From JADGRB01 sp036267635 (GTDB lineage: Bacteria; Myxococcota_A; Polyangia; Fen-1088): a stretch of DNA of 33,574 nucleotides. The position numbers were made by a program, and so were the translations under genes. Positions 22,999 through 31,299 of the stretch are shown piece after piece. Below the pieces are notes generated by a model. It ran no database searches and was not told where the DNA came from. It was given only the letters and a program-made list of their open reading frames with translations. Numbering within the stretch: the first letter of the stretch is position 1; each line of letters begins with the position of its first letter. The DNA lies in the NCBI GenBank assembly GCA_036267635.1, contig DATAVR010000182.1:1-33574 (forward strand). Direction: 5' to 3'.

Positions 22999-24618
22999 GT
23001 GAGCGACATGACCACGGCACCAGGGACGGCAGCACCAGCGGCGCTCAGCGGGGCGGAGATTCGGAAGGTCATCTTCGCCTCGTCGCTCGGCACCGTGTTC
23101 GAGTGGTACGACTTCTATATCTACGCGACGCTGGCGCCGTTCTTCGCGACGCTGTTCTTCCCCAAGGGGAATGCCACCGCGGCGCTGCTGGCCAGCTTCG
23201 CCACCTACGCCGCGGGGTTCCTGGTCCGGCCGTTCGGCGCGCTCGTGTTCGGGCGCGTCGGCGACCTGGTCGGCCGCAAGTACACCTTCCTCGTCACCAT
23301 CATGGTGATGGGCCTCTCGACCGCGGCGGTCGGCGTGTTGCCGACCTACGCCAGCGTGGGGATGCTGTCGCCCGCCATCCTGGTGCTGCTGCGGCTGGCC
23401 CAGGGGCTGGCGCTCGGCGGCGAATACGGCGGCGCCGCGACCTACGTGGCGGAGCACGCGCCTGACAACAAGCGTGGGCTACACACGAGCTGGATCCAGA
23501 CCACCGCGACGCTGGGGTTCTTCGTCTCCTTGGTGGTGATCGGAGTCTGCCGGGCGAACATGACGGAGGACGCCTTCAAGTCGTGGGGCTGGCGGATCCC
23601 CTTCTTGATCTCGCTGGTTCTGCTGGTGGTCTCGGTTTACATCCGGCTCAAGCTCGACGAGTCGCCGGTCTTCCTGCAGATGAAGGCGCTCGGCAAAGGG
23701 AGCAAGGCGCCGCTGCGCGACAGCTTCACCAACTGGTCGAACCTCAAGATCGTGCTCATCGCGCTCTTCGGCGCGGCGGCCGGGCAAGGGGTCATCTGGT
23801 ACACCGGCCAGTTCTACGCGCTGTTCTTCCTGACCGGGACGTTGAAGCTCCCCTGGAAGACCGGTTACCTGATCGTCGCGGTGGCGCTGGCGCTCGGCAC
23901 GGGCCTCTTCGTCTTCTTCGGTTGGCTCTCCGATCGGATCGGCCGCAAGAAGATCATGATCGCCGGCTGCGTGCTCGGCGCGCTGACCTACTTCCCGATC
24001 TACCGGGCGATGACCCACTTCGCGAATCCGGCGCTGGAGAGCTTCGCCGCGCGCACCAAGATCACGTTGACGGCCAGCAACTGCGAGATGCACCTCTTTC
24101 CCAACCCGAAGACGGTCTACAGCGATTGCAACAAGGTGCAGGATTTTCTCTCCAAGAAGAGCCTCTCCTACGAGACGCTCGAAGGGGAGGGGGTCGATAA
24201 ACCGGTCACGCACATCAACGACGCCGTCATCGTCGGCTGGGACGAGGCCAAGCTGGGCGCCGCGCTCAAGGCGGCCGGCGCGCCGGGGGCGCCCAAGCCC
24301 GAGGAGATCAACGTCCCGATGTTGATCTTGCTGGTCTTCATCCAGCTCGTCTACGTGACGATGGTCTACGGTCCGATCGCCGCCTTTCTCGTCGAGCTGT
24401 TTCCGGCGCGCATCCGCTACACCTCGATGTCGCTGCCGTACCACATCGGCAACGGCTGGTTCGGGGGGATGCTGCCGCTGACCGCGGCGGCGCTGGTGGC
24501 CGCCAAGGGGGACATCTTCGCGGGGCTCTGGTACCCGGTGATCGTCGCCGCGATCACGGCGGTGATCGGCGTCATCTTCGTCCGCGAGAGCCGCAACCAT
24601 CGGATCGACACGCTCTAA
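22999..24618 (+). CDS. MFS transporter, metabolite:H+ symporter (MHS) family
   Basis: A 539-aa protein with 12 predicted helices. The MHS-type motifs include 'SSLGTVFEWYDFYIYATLAPFF', 'FLVRPFGALVFGRVGDLVGRKYT' and 'LRLAQGLALGGEYGGAATYVAEHAP'; the last helices start near 'EEINVPMLILLVFIQLVYV'. A hydrophilic insert with several Cys residues lies between helices 8 and 9 (about residues 355-435). MHS members move carboxylates, betaines or similar solutes with protons. The start is GTG 22999 or ATG 23008; an AGAAGGAG site precedes both. The porin gene ends 7 nt upstream. Confidence 0.87.
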   Translation: MSDMTTAPGTAAPAALSGAEIRKVIFASSLGTVFEWYDFYIYATLAPFFATLFFPKGNATAALLASFATYAAGFLVRPFGALVFGRVGDLVGRKYTFLVTIMVMGLSTAAVGVLPTYASVGMLSPAILVLLRLAQGLALGGEYGGAATYVAEHAPDNKRGLHTSWIQTTATLGFFVSLVVIGVCRANMTEDAFKSWGWRIPFLISLVLLVVSVYIRLKLDESPVFLQMKALGKGSKAPLRDSFTNWSNLKIVLIALFGAAAGQGVIWYTGQFYALFFLTGTLKLPWKTGYLIVAVALALGTGLFVFFGWLSDRIGRKKIMIAGCVLGALTYFPIYRAMTHFANPALESFAARTKITLTASNCEMHLFPNPKTVYSDCNKVQDFLSKKSLSYETLEGEGVDKPVTHINDAVIVGWDEAKLGAALKAAGAPGAPKPEEINVPMLILLVFIQLVYVTMVYGPIAAFLVELFPARIRYTSMSLPYHIGNGWFGGMLPLTAAALVAAKGDIFAGLWYPVIVAAITAVIGVIFVRESRNHRIDTL

Positions 24619-24751
24619 CCAGGGGCGGCCGATCGGCCCAACATTCGGTAAAGACCAACGCCGACCGAGCGGGCGAGCACAGCCGTTCATCTTTTTGCGC
24701 GGACCGGCATGGGTTGCAGTCAGCAGAACGCGACGGTGGTAGCCTTCGGCC

Positions 24752-25015
24752 ATGCCGCCGGACGACGACTCCCCGGAGTTCTTCGAAGACGAGCCGACCC
24801 ACCTCGACGAGATGCAGCCCCTCGGTGCTTCCGAGCGGCAGACGCGGGTCTACAAGACCGCGGAGTTTCTGGCCGGGCGCGAGGCCGGCCTGAAAGAGGG
24901 GATCGACCTGACGGTGGCGGCGCTCCGTGAGGAGTTGGTCCGCGCCGGCTGCACCGAGGACGAGATCAAGCACATCGAGGCGCGCGTGCGCGGCGGTACG
25001 GGCGGTTCGAAGTAG
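24752..25015 (+). CDS. Small acidic protein of unknown function (87 aa)
   Basis: The protein begins with an acidic segment (PPDDDSPEFFEDEPTHLDE) and continues with a predicted helical part ('EFLAGREAGLKEGIDLTVAALREELV', then a Cys and 'TEDEIKHIEARVRGG'). It is soluble, with no signal. Codon usage fits the neighbours. No family was recognised. It is preceded by a 130-bp intergenic region with a GGCCGATCGGCC palindrome near the MHS stop. Confidence 0.6.
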   Translation: MPPDDDSPEFFEDEPTHLDEMQPLGASERQTRVYKTAEFLAGREAGLKEGIDLTVAALREELVRAGCTEDEIKHIEARVRGGTGGSK

Positions 25016-25113
25016 CGCCGCGACACGACAGGAATCTCTCCTGCAGTAAGCCGCTTCCTCGTTTTGTGGTGGTGCTTAGGTTTTCCCCCACAGCACAAGC
25101 AGAGGGGGAGAGC

Positions 25114-25431
25114 ATGGACAAGATTCGTGGACTGGTCGTTGGCGTGTTGTTGGCTGTCTGGTGTTTCCCGGCGGTGAGCTCGGCGAAGGCCCTGCCCCCC
25201 GAGCCGGCGCCACCTCCGGGTTTGGTGGGCACGACGAATGGCGCGACGAGCGGCGCCGCGCCGACGGGCACGACGGGAGCTGCGTCGACGGGTTCGCAGG
25301 CGACGGATCTCGCCAAGCGTGAACAGCAGGCGCCCAACCTTCAGGACTTCAAGGGCGGCGGGGTGGTCATCTATCTGGGCAGTGGGGCGCTCCTCGTCGT
25401 GGTGATCATTCTCCTCGTCCTGCTCATCTGA
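25114..25431 (+). CDS. Small exported membrane protein paired with a C39-like peptidase
   Basis: A 105-aa protein from the ATG at 25114, preceded by AGAGGGGGAG. It has a signal peptide (about 1-23), a Thr/Ala/Gly-rich middle, and a C-terminal hydrophobic helix 'GVVIYLGSGALLVVVIILLV'. Its stop overlaps the start of the C39-like gene by one base (TGATG), so translation is likely coupled. The layout recalls the PA2779/PA2778 gene pairs, in which a small protein with a C-terminal membrane segment accompanies a cysteine peptidase; that match is inference. Confidence 0.65.
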   Translation: MDKIRGLVVGVLLAVWCFPAVSSAKALPPEPAPPPGLVGTTNGATSGAAPTGTTGAASTGSQATDLAKREQQAPNLQDFKGGGVVIYLGSGALLVVVIILLVLLI

Positions 25432-26021
25432 TGCGGCCGGCGCCCGCGCTCTGGCTGGTTCTGCTGGGGGCGTCGGTCTCGGCGTGCTACGCGGGCGAGG
25501 CGCGTCGCGTCTCCCCCCAGCGGGCCTCGGCGCTGGCGGGCGATCCCGCGTGGACCTTCGCGCGCGACGTGCCGTTCGTGGCGCAGCAGTCCGATTCGGA
25601 TTGCGGGCCGGCGGCGCTGGCGATGGTGCTCGCGCACTTCGGCGTCAACGCGACGCTCGCCGAGATGGTGGCGCTCGATCCGCCCAGCGACGGCGGTGTC
25701 CGGGCCGGCGATCTGCGCGACGTGGCCCGCGCCAAGGGACTCTCGGCCTTCGTGGTGGCGGGGACGTTTGGAGATCTGTTCGACGAGATCGCTCACGGAC
25801 GGCCGGTCTTGGTCGGCCTCGCCAAACCGCTGACCGCAGGGCGCGCGGTCGCGCACTACGAGGTCGTGGTCGCCGTCGACCGTCGCGACCGCCGCCTTCT
25901 GACCCTCGATCCCGGGCGTGGGCTGAGCGAAAACAGCCTGGAAGGATTCGCCCGCGAGTGGGCGCCCACCGGACGGGTCACGCTCATCGTGTTTCGGTCC
26001 GCCTCTGCTTCTGGCGTCTAG
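25431..26021 (+). CDS. C39-peptidase-like lipoprotein (PA2778-type)
   Basis: A 196-aa lipoprotein (lipobox VSAC at Cys19). The C39-type papain-like domain contains 'FVAQQSDSDCGPAALAMVLAHFG' (Cys58), His142 in 'VAHYEVVVAVD' and Asp160 in 'LTLDPGRG', the usual Cys-His-Asp triad order. In transport ATPases this domain cleaves double-glycine leaders; here it is a free-standing lipoprotein, so its substrate is uncertain. It starts within the stop of the previous gene. The last residues overlap a small minus-strand frame. Confidence 0.82.
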   Translation: MRPAPALWLVLLGASVSACYAGEARRVSPQRASALAGDPAWTFARDVPFVAQQSDSDCGPAALAMVLAHFGVNATLAEMVALDPPSDGGVRAGDLRDVARAKGLSAFVVAGTFGDLFDEIAHGRPVLVGLAKPLTAGRAVAHYEVVVAVDRRDRRLLTLDPGRGLSENSLEGFAREWAPTGRVTLIVFRSASASGV

Positions 26022-26239
26022 TGGTAGTGGCGCTTGTCGGGCGAAGGCGAAAGCTCGCCAGGCTGGCGGAGCGCATCGTGGGGAAGCGGCCAGCGGCGGG
26101 CCCGCCAGCGCTCCTGCCAGTCGAGCCGCCGCTCCGCGCGCCGCGCGTCCTCATCGGGCGTCATGATGCGGGGCTCGACCGTCGCCTCCTCGGGAACGCC
26201 GTCATCCGATTTCGTACGCATGTCCAAGAACCTGGACAT
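26018..26239 (-). CDS. Possible small charged protein (73 aa)
   Basis: An open frame on the minus strand converges with the C39-like gene and overlaps its last four bases. The product is rich in Arg, Asp and Glu ('EDARRAERRLDWQERWRARRWPLP'), a composition that can also arise by chance in GC-rich DNA. There is no strong ribosome binding site, and a second ATG lies 18 nt downstream. Kept with low confidence because no other gene covers this stretch. Confidence 0.4.
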   Translation of the reverse strand: MSRFLDMRTKSDDGVPEEATVEPRIMTPDEDARRAERRLDWQERWRARRWPLPHDALRQPGELSPSPDKRHYH

Positions 26240-26314
26240 CGTCCCGGGCTTTCGCCAGGGGACTTAGGTGAGGGTAGGTATTCGGATCCGACGCCGGCTG
26301 CGGTATACGGGGCC

Positions 26315-26956
26315 ATGTCCGTCGAACGCTCAAGCATTCCCGCAGCCGAGGCGCTGGCGCGCCTCCAGGCCGGGAACGTCCGCTACATCCAGAACGTCCG
26401 CAGCGTGGATTCCATGCTCAGCCATAGCAAGCGCGACGATTCAGCGCCGCAATCGCCGTGCGCCATCGTGCTCGGCTGCTCCGATTCGCGCGCCCCGGCC
26501 GAGATCGTGTTCGATCAGGGGCTCGGCGATCTGTTCGTCATTCGCGTGGCGGGAAACATCGTCGCGCCGTCGCAGGTCGGGAGCGTCGAGTTCGCTGCCG
26601 AGCGCTTCGGCACGCGCCTGGTGGTGGTCATGGGGCACACCAACTGCGGCGCCATCCACGCCGCCATCGAGGCGATCGGTGGCGAGCAGGGGCCGGCGTC
26701 GCGCAACCTGATGTCGATCGTGAACCGCGTCCGCCCGAACATCGAGGGGCTGATGTCGACCGACCTCGCGCGCGACTCCGTCCGTCTGCACCGCGAGGCG
26801 ATGCGCGCCAACGTCCGCGCCTCGGTGAACCACCTGCGCCACGGGTCGGAGGTGATCGAACGGCTCGCCGACGAAGAGGGGCTGGCCGTGGTGGGGAGCG
26901 AGCTCGATCTCTCCACCGGCGAGGTGACCTTCTTCGACCGGGTTCTCGACGGCTAG
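26315..26956 (+). CDS. Beta-class carbonic anhydrase
   Basis: From the ATG at 26315 the protein has 213 aa, the normal length of the class. It interconverts carbon dioxide and bicarbonate. The zinc ligands are visible: Cys55 in CSDSRAPAEIVFDQG, and His108 and Cys111 in GHTNCGAIHAAI. The Asp57-Arg59 dyad in the CSDSR motif is also present. The N-terminal 'AEALARLQAGNVRYI' is typical of the class. No signal peptide is seen, so it should be cytoplasmic. The frame is open far upstream, but those residues carry no domain. Confidence 0.92.
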   Translation: MSVERSSIPAAEALARLQAGNVRYIQNVRSVDSMLSHSKRDDSAPQSPCAIVLGCSDSRAPAEIVFDQGLGDLFVIRVAGNIVAPSQVGSVEFAAERFGTRLVVVMGHTNCGAIHAAIEAIGGEQGPASRNLMSIVNRVRPNIEGLMSTDLARDSVRLHREAMRANVRASVNHLRHGSEVIERLADEEGLAVVGSELDLSTGEVTFFDRVLDG

Positions 26957-27062
26957 ACCCCGCGGCGGAGGGCCGACCGGCGCGGATCCAAGATCTGGGA
27001 TCGCCGGCGCAAAAGGCCAGCGCGGTGCTTGCTGAAACGGCCCTGCGCACCACCTTCGTGCC

Positions 27063-27341
27063 ATGGCGACGAAGGCGGAGCGGTTCCGGAGCGCGGCCGA
27101 ACGATCGGGACCCAAACGAGCGCCGAAGACGACGAAGCCGAATCCTCCGCGCGAATCGCACAATGACGCCGCGCGCGTTTCGGGGCACGCCGGCTATCAG
27201 CTGGAGGCTGGCGCCGCGGCGGGGCGGCCGTCGCGGAAGTCGACCCGCAAGGCCGCGAATCGGCAGAAGGCCGGCGTCAGTCTCAAGTTGCGCCAGAGCG
27301 GGCGGTTGGACTCTCCGGAGGGGCGCCGCACGAAGCGGTGA
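27063..27341 (+). CDS. Small basic protein of unknown function (92 aa)
   Basis: The product is very rich in Lys, Arg, Ser and Ala ('ATKAERFRSAAERSGPKRAPK', then 'GRPSRKSTRKAANRQKAGVSLKL'). The pattern resembles a small conserved protein I associate with myxobacterial genomes, but I cannot give a family name. Its composition would suit nucleic-acid binding. It lies 106 nt after the carbonic anhydrase gene. Confidence 0.6.
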   Translation: MATKAERFRSAAERSGPKRAPKTTKPNPPRESHNDAARVSGHAGYQLEAGAAAGRPSRKSTRKAANRQKAGVSLKLRQSGRLDSPEGRRTKR

Positions 27342-27399
27342 GGGGGTCGCGGCGAAGCTTGACGCTCCGTTGACGTCGCCGTCACGAATCGACGTGGAA

Positions 27400-27790
27400 C
27401 CTCGAGGCACATGAGCAGCGCCGTTGCGCCCCGCACCGGATCGGCGAACACGTCGTCACCGAACACGCTCTTGAAGCGCGCGGCAAGGGGGCTCTCGGCC
27501 ACGCGCGCCACCACGCTGTCGACGTCGGGATTGGCCATCGGCCCCTGATCGATGCTCTCGTCGACCGCCTCGTCGACGTGATCCTCAGAGAACGGTGGAA
27601 CCGCCTTCAAGTAGCGCAACGCGGGCGCGGCGCGGAGGCCGACGCTCTCGAGATCGGGACCTCCGAGCTGCGTCGAGCGCGCGTTCGGAGGCCCGTAGGC
27701 GAAGTGCGGATCGTGGCAGGTGGCGCAGGACGACGCACAGGCGCGCATTCTTGCCGAGTTCGGCACCGCCCGATGTGCCATTGACGTAAA
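27400..27790 (-). pseudogene. Decayed di-haem cytochrome c peroxidase (MauG-like) fragment
   Basis: The minus strand encodes a haem motif CATCHDPHFAYGPP followed by 'QLGGPDLESVG...ALRYLKAVPPFSE', then 'GDDVFADPVRGATALLMCLE'. This is the N-terminal domain order of di-haem cytochrome c peroxidases. The normal leader is missing, and an 'AELGKN' stretch in another frame suggests a frameshift. About 20 residues appear to be deleted after 'ESIDQGP', and everything after 'LMCLEVP', including the second haem domain, is gone. The remaining frame runs on as unrelated sequence. Confidence 0.7.
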
Positions 27791-27814
27791 TCCGGCGGCG
27801 GGACAGCCTTGGCC

Positions 27815-29641
27815 ATGCTCAGCCGGTCGCGCGGGCGGAATCTCCTGATGTTGCCGCTGCTCTTCGCCGCGGCATGCAGCAACGGCAGCTCCCAGGGCGG
27901 CGCCGGCGGCTCGAGCGCCGGTGCCTCTGCGAGCGGCGGCGCGGGTGCCGGTGGCTCCGCGACGGGCGGCTCGGGCGCCGGTGGCGCGACGGGCGGCTCT
28001 GCGACTGGCGGCTCGGGCTCGGGCGGCGTCGGGGGCGCACCCGCGACGGGGGGCGGCGCGGGCAGAGCCTCGTCCGGCGGGCAGAGCGGTTCAAGCGGGG
28101 CGGCGGGCGGCTCCGGAGCTGTCGGCGGGGCGATGGGCGGCGCCACCGGGCATGCGATGGGCGGCGCAGGCGGCAAGGCAAATGGCGGCGCGGGCGGCGC
28201 GGCGGGCGCGGGCGGCGCGGCAGGCGTTGCCGGTCACCCGGCGACGGGCGGCGCGGGCGGCACGACGCTGGCCGATCAGTGGGTGACGATCTCGAACGGC
28301 GGATTCTGGAACGACACCAGCGGCAAGCGGATCGAGGCGCACGGCGGTGGCTTCATCCAGGTCGGCGACACCTGGTACTGGGTCGGCGAGGACAAGTCGA
28401 TGAACTCGGGAAACTTCTTCACGGTCAACATCTACGCCTCGAAGGACCTGGTGACCTGGCAGTTTCGCAACGCCATCATCACCCGCCAGACCTCGACCGA
28501 TCTCGCCGCCGCCGATCGGATCATCGAGCGCCCGAAGATCGTCTACAACGACGCAACCCAGCAGTACGTGATGTGGCTGCACTGGGACGGAATGAGCTAC
28601 GCGACGGCGCAGGCCGGCGTCTTCACCTCGGCCACCGTCGACGGCAACTACACGCAGGTGAGCCACTTCCAGCCGAACGCCAACATGGCGCGCGACGATT
28701 CGTTGTTCAAGGACGACGACGGCAAGGCCTACTTCATGGCCTCCGCCAACAACAACCAGGACATGATCATCTACCAGCTCTCTGACGACTATCTGTCGAT
28801 CAAGAGCCAGGTGGTGACGGTGTTCGCCGGGAAGCAGCGCGAGGCGCCGGCGATGTTCAAGCAAAACGGGCGCTACTACCTCATCACCTCGGCGGCGACC
28901 GGCTGGGACCCGAACCAGGCGCAGTATGCCTCGGCGACCAACATCGCCGGACCGTGGAGCGGCCTCACCAACCTGGGGGACGGCACCACCTACGACACGC
29001 AATCGGCGTTCGTGATCCCCTACGTCGGCAGCCAGGCGACCACCTACCTCTTCGCTGGCGATCGCTGGCAGGATCCGGATCTGGTGAGCTCGAAGTACAT
29101 CTGGATCCCGCTCCAGATCTCGGGCACGTCGTTGACCCTCAATGACTATGCCGAGTGGCAGCTCGACGTGACCACGGGGCACTGGTCCGACGACCAGACG
29201 TTGATCCCGCAGACCGGTTGGTCGCTCATCTACGCCGACAGCGTGGAGACCTCGGCCGAGAACGGAGCGGCGACCAACGCCTTCGACGGGTCGACCTCGA
29301 CCTTCTGGCACACCCAGTACACCGGCAGCGCGCCGGCCCACCCGCACGAGATCCAGATCGATCTCGGGGCGACCTACGGTCTCGACGGGTTCCAATACGT
29401 CGCCCGCCAGGACAACAACACCCACGGGATGGTCGCCGACTATCAGTTCTACGTCAGCGCCGACAAGACCAACTGGGGGACGGCAGTCGCGACCGGAACC
29501 TTCAACGCCGACGCCAGCGCGCAGCGGGTCATGTTCACCCGCAAGACCGGCCGCTACGTTCGGTTCGTCGCGCTGTCGGAGGTTGGCGGCAACCCCTGGA
29601 CCAGCGTCGCCGAGCTGCGGATGGTCGGCGGGTCACCCTGA
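27815..29641 (+). CDS. GH43-family glycoside hydrolase lipoprotein with CBM32 domain
   Basis: From the ATG at 27815 the protein has 608 aa. A lipoprotein signal ends in FAAACSNG, and a Gly/Ser/Ala linker of about 125 residues follows. The GH43 five-bladed propeller starts near 'GKRIEAHGGGFIQVGDTWYWVGED' and includes 'RPKIVYNDATQQYVMWLH', 'MARDDSLFKDDDGKAYFM' and 'AGKQREAPAMFKQNGRYYLITS'. The arrangement resembles exo-beta-1,3-galactanases (subfamily 24-like). An F5/8-type C (CBM32) domain ends the protein ('DGFQYVARQDNNTHGMV...RYVRFVALSEVGG'). It probably releases sugars from galactan-like side chains, with the CBM binding galactose. Substrate is inferred from the family. Confidence 0.87.
   Translation: MLSRSRGRNLLMLPLLFAAACSNGSSQGGAGGSSAGASASGGAGAGGSATGGSGAGGATGGSATGGSGSGGVGGAPATGGGAGRASSGGQSGSSGAAGGSGAVGGAMGGATGHAMGGAGGKANGGAGGAAGAGGAAGVAGHPATGGAGGTTLADQWVTISNGGFWNDTSGKRIEAHGGGFIQVGDTWYWVGEDKSMNSGNFFTVNIYASKDLVTWQFRNAIITRQTSTDLAAADRIIERPKIVYNDATQQYVMWLHWDGMSYATAQAGVFTSATVDGNYTQVSHFQPNANMARDDSLFKDDDGKAYFMASANNNQDMIIYQLSDDYLSIKSQVVTVFAGKQREAPAMFKQNGRYYLITSAATGWDPNQAQYASATNIAGPWSGLTNLGDGTTYDTQSAFVIPYVGSQATTYLFAGDRWQDPDLVSSKYIWIPLQISGTSLTLNDYAEWQLDVTTGHWSDDQTLIPQTGWSLIYADSVETSAENGAATNAFDGSTSTFWHTQYTGSAPAHPHEIQIDLGATYGLDGFQYVARQDNNTHGMVADYQFYVSADKTNWGTAVATGTFNADASAQRVMFTRKTGRYVRFVALSEVGGNPWTSVAELRMVGGSP
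27895..28270 (+). repeat. GC-rich linker-coding repeat in the GH43 lipoprotein
   Basis: About 375 bp of degenerate units of the type GGCGGCGCGGGC, coding for Gly/Ala/Ser-rich peptide. It is the longest of the three linkers in the window and separates the lipid anchor from the catalytic domain. Confidence 0.75.
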
Positions 29642-30631
29642 CAGGGCGACCTTGCGCCGGACCTGCGCCGGTCCGAAGCGGGCGCGGTAGGCCTGCGGTG
29701 GGGCGCCGGTGTGACGCTTGAAGAGGCGGCGAAAGAAGCCGAGATCGCCGTAGCCGACGGCGGCGCTCACGTCGGCGATGCTCTTGCCGCGCGTCTCGAG
29801 CAGGTGGCGGGCGGCGTCGATCCTCAGGCGATGCAGATAACCGAGGGGCGTCTCGCCGGTCGCCGCCGCGAAACGCCGAGCGAAGTTGCGCGGGCTCATC
29901 CCGGACCGCGCCGCCAATCCTTCGAGGCTCACCTCTTGCTTGAAGTTGCGGAACAGCCAGTCCTGCGCCCGCCGGATCTCCTCGTCGTCGTGCGTGGAGC
30001 GCGGCGGCGAGGCGCCGTAGGCGGACTGCCACATGCGCGGCGTCTCCAGGAGGAGCGCCTTCGCCGTCTCGACGGCCAGCTCGTGTCCGCAATATTTCTC
30101 GACGAGATAGAGGCTGAGATCGATCGCTGAATAGACGCCGCCGCCACAGAAAACCCGGTCCGATTCGGTCACGAAGCGATCGGGCTGCCAGTTGACCTGG
30201 GGATAGCGCCGGCGACATTCGTCGACCATCGCCCAGTGGGTGGTGGCGGGTCGGCCGTCGAGCAGCCCAGCCTCGGCCAGCAAGGAGACGCCGGTGCAGA
30301 TGCCGGCAATGCTCGCACCGCGCGCGTACCAGCGGCGCAGCCAGGGGACGAGGACCGCGTTGGCCTCGTTGGAGGCGTCCAGATCGAACTCGGCGGTCGG
30401 GACGACGATCAGGTCGGTCCGGCGCACCGACGCCAGCGCCCCTTCGGGTTGCAGCCCCACGGGGACGGTGTGCCTCGTGGCGCGTCCGTCGAGAGAGACG
30501 GTGCTGACGCGAAAACGGGGCGCCAGTTGCTGGCCGTGGATCATCTGCCAGAGGACCCCCGCGCAGCTGAAGATCTCGATGGGCGCCACCGAGGTCGAGG
30601 GGAGCGCCCGCTCGAGCAGCACGACCGTCAC
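29633..30631 (-). CDS. GlxA-family transcriptional regulator (DJ-1/PfpI + AraC-type HTH)
   Basis: With a GTG start at 30631 the protein has about 332 aa. The N-terminal DJ-1/PfpI-like domain ('VTVVLLERALPSTSVAPIEIF', 'GASIAGICTGVSLLAEAGLLDGRPATTHW') has the nucleophile-elbow Cys in 'GICTG'. A C-terminal AraC helix-turn-helix pair follows ('LEGLAARSGMSPRNFARRFAAATGETPLGYL', 'IADVSAAVGYGDLGFFRRLFKRHTG'). GlxA-type regulators often control uptake or breakdown of nitrogenous metabolites. The start is unsure: the frame is open to 30760, and a GTG at 30622 also has a GAGG site. Its stop overlaps the end of the GH43 gene. Divergent from the GFA gene at 30778. Confidence 0.87.
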   Translation of the reverse strand: MTVVLLERALPSTSVAPIEIFSCAGVLWQMIHGQQLAPRFRVSTVSLDGRATRHTVPVGLQPEGALASVRRTDLIVVPTAEFDLDASNEANAVLVPWLRRWYARGASIAGICTGVSLLAEAGLLDGRPATTHWAMVDECRRRYPQVNWQPDRFVTESDRVFCGGGVYSAIDLSLYLVEKYCGHELAVETAKALLLETPRMWQSAYGASPPRSTHDDEEIRRAQDWLFRNFKQEVSLEGLAARSGMSPRNFARRFAAATGETPLGYLHRLRIDAARHLLETRGKSIADVSAAVGYGDLGFFRRLFKRHTGAPPQAYRARFGPAQVRRKVALSG

Positions 30632-30777
30632 CTCGATGAGCGCCGGGGCCGTTCGGGAGGGCGTTGTCGAGCGCGTTCTCGAAGATGGCCGAATCACCAC
30701 TGCAGTGTGTCTTATCTGCCACGCCCCAGCAACCGCCGACCATCGTAGGGTTCGAGTCACCTTGCAAGGAGGACCAC

Positions 30778-31227
30778 ATGAGCCAGAATCAGACGAGCCA
30801 GAACCAAACGTATCGAGGGAGCTGTTTTTGCGGCGCGGTCGAGATCGCCGTCAGCGGGGAGCCGGCCGGGATGGGCTACTGCCACTGCAACTCGTGCCGG
30901 CGCTGGAGCGCCAGTCCGGTCAACGGATTCACCTTGTGGAAGGCGGACAGCCTCCAGGTTCTCAAGGGCGCCGACCAGATCGGCACCTTCAGCAAGAGCG
31001 CCAGCAGTCACCGGAAGTGGTGCAAGGCCTGCGGCGGCCACCTCATGACCGACCACCCGCTCTGGGGGCTGGTTGACGTCTACGCCTCCGTCATCCCCGA
31101 GTTTCCGTTCCAGGCCGGTGTCCACGTCAATTATCAGGAGGCCGTGCTTCGGGTCGACGACGGCGTCCCCAAGCAGAAAGATCTTCCGGCAGAGATGGGC
31201 GGCTCGAACCAGCTCGTCGCGGCCTGA
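30778..31227 (+). CDS. GFA-family (Mss4-like) zinc protein
   Basis: A 149-aa protein from an ATG with a strong AAGGAGG site 4 nt upstream. The Cys pattern is that of the GFA/CENP-V fold: 'GSCFCGAVEI', 'GYCHCNSCRRWS' and 'KWCKACGGHLM', binding one structural and one exchangeable zinc. The family was first described as glutathione-dependent formaldehyde-activating enzymes, but most members have no proven activity. It is divergent from the GlxA-type regulator, with 146 nt between the starts, so the regulator may control it. A GC-rich hairpin follows the stop. Confidence 0.85.
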   Translation: MSQNQTSQNQTYRGSCFCGAVEIAVSGEPAGMGYCHCNSCRRWSASPVNGFTLWKADSLQVLKGADQIGTFSKSASSHRKWCKACGGHLMTDHPLWGLVDVYASVIPEFPFQAGVHVNYQEAVLRVDDGVPKQKDLPAEMGGSNQLVAA

Positions 31228-31233
31228 CCGCCC

Positions 31234-31266
31234 CATCCCGCGCCCGGGCTCTCAAGGCGCGGGATG
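31234..31266. terminator. Bidirectional hairpin between convergent genes
   Basis: Perfect 11-bp arms CATCCCGCGCC (31234-31244) and GGCGCGGGATG (31256-31266) with an 11-nt loop lie just after the GFA stop and before the 3' end of the permease gene. No T-run is present on either side, as is common in GC-rich bacteria, so termination is inferred from the structure and its place. Confidence 0.6.
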
Positions 31267-31299
31267 ATCGAAGATCGGCACGACCACGCGACGGCGCGC

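Noticed and set aside
21546..23093. Long minus-strand frame opposite the porin
   Set aside because: The porin has a signal peptide, barrel pattern and ribosome binding site; the antisense frame has none.
23479..24753. Long minus-strand frame opposite the MHS transporter
   Set aside because: The transporter motifs are on the plus strand; the antisense product is low-complexity and charged.
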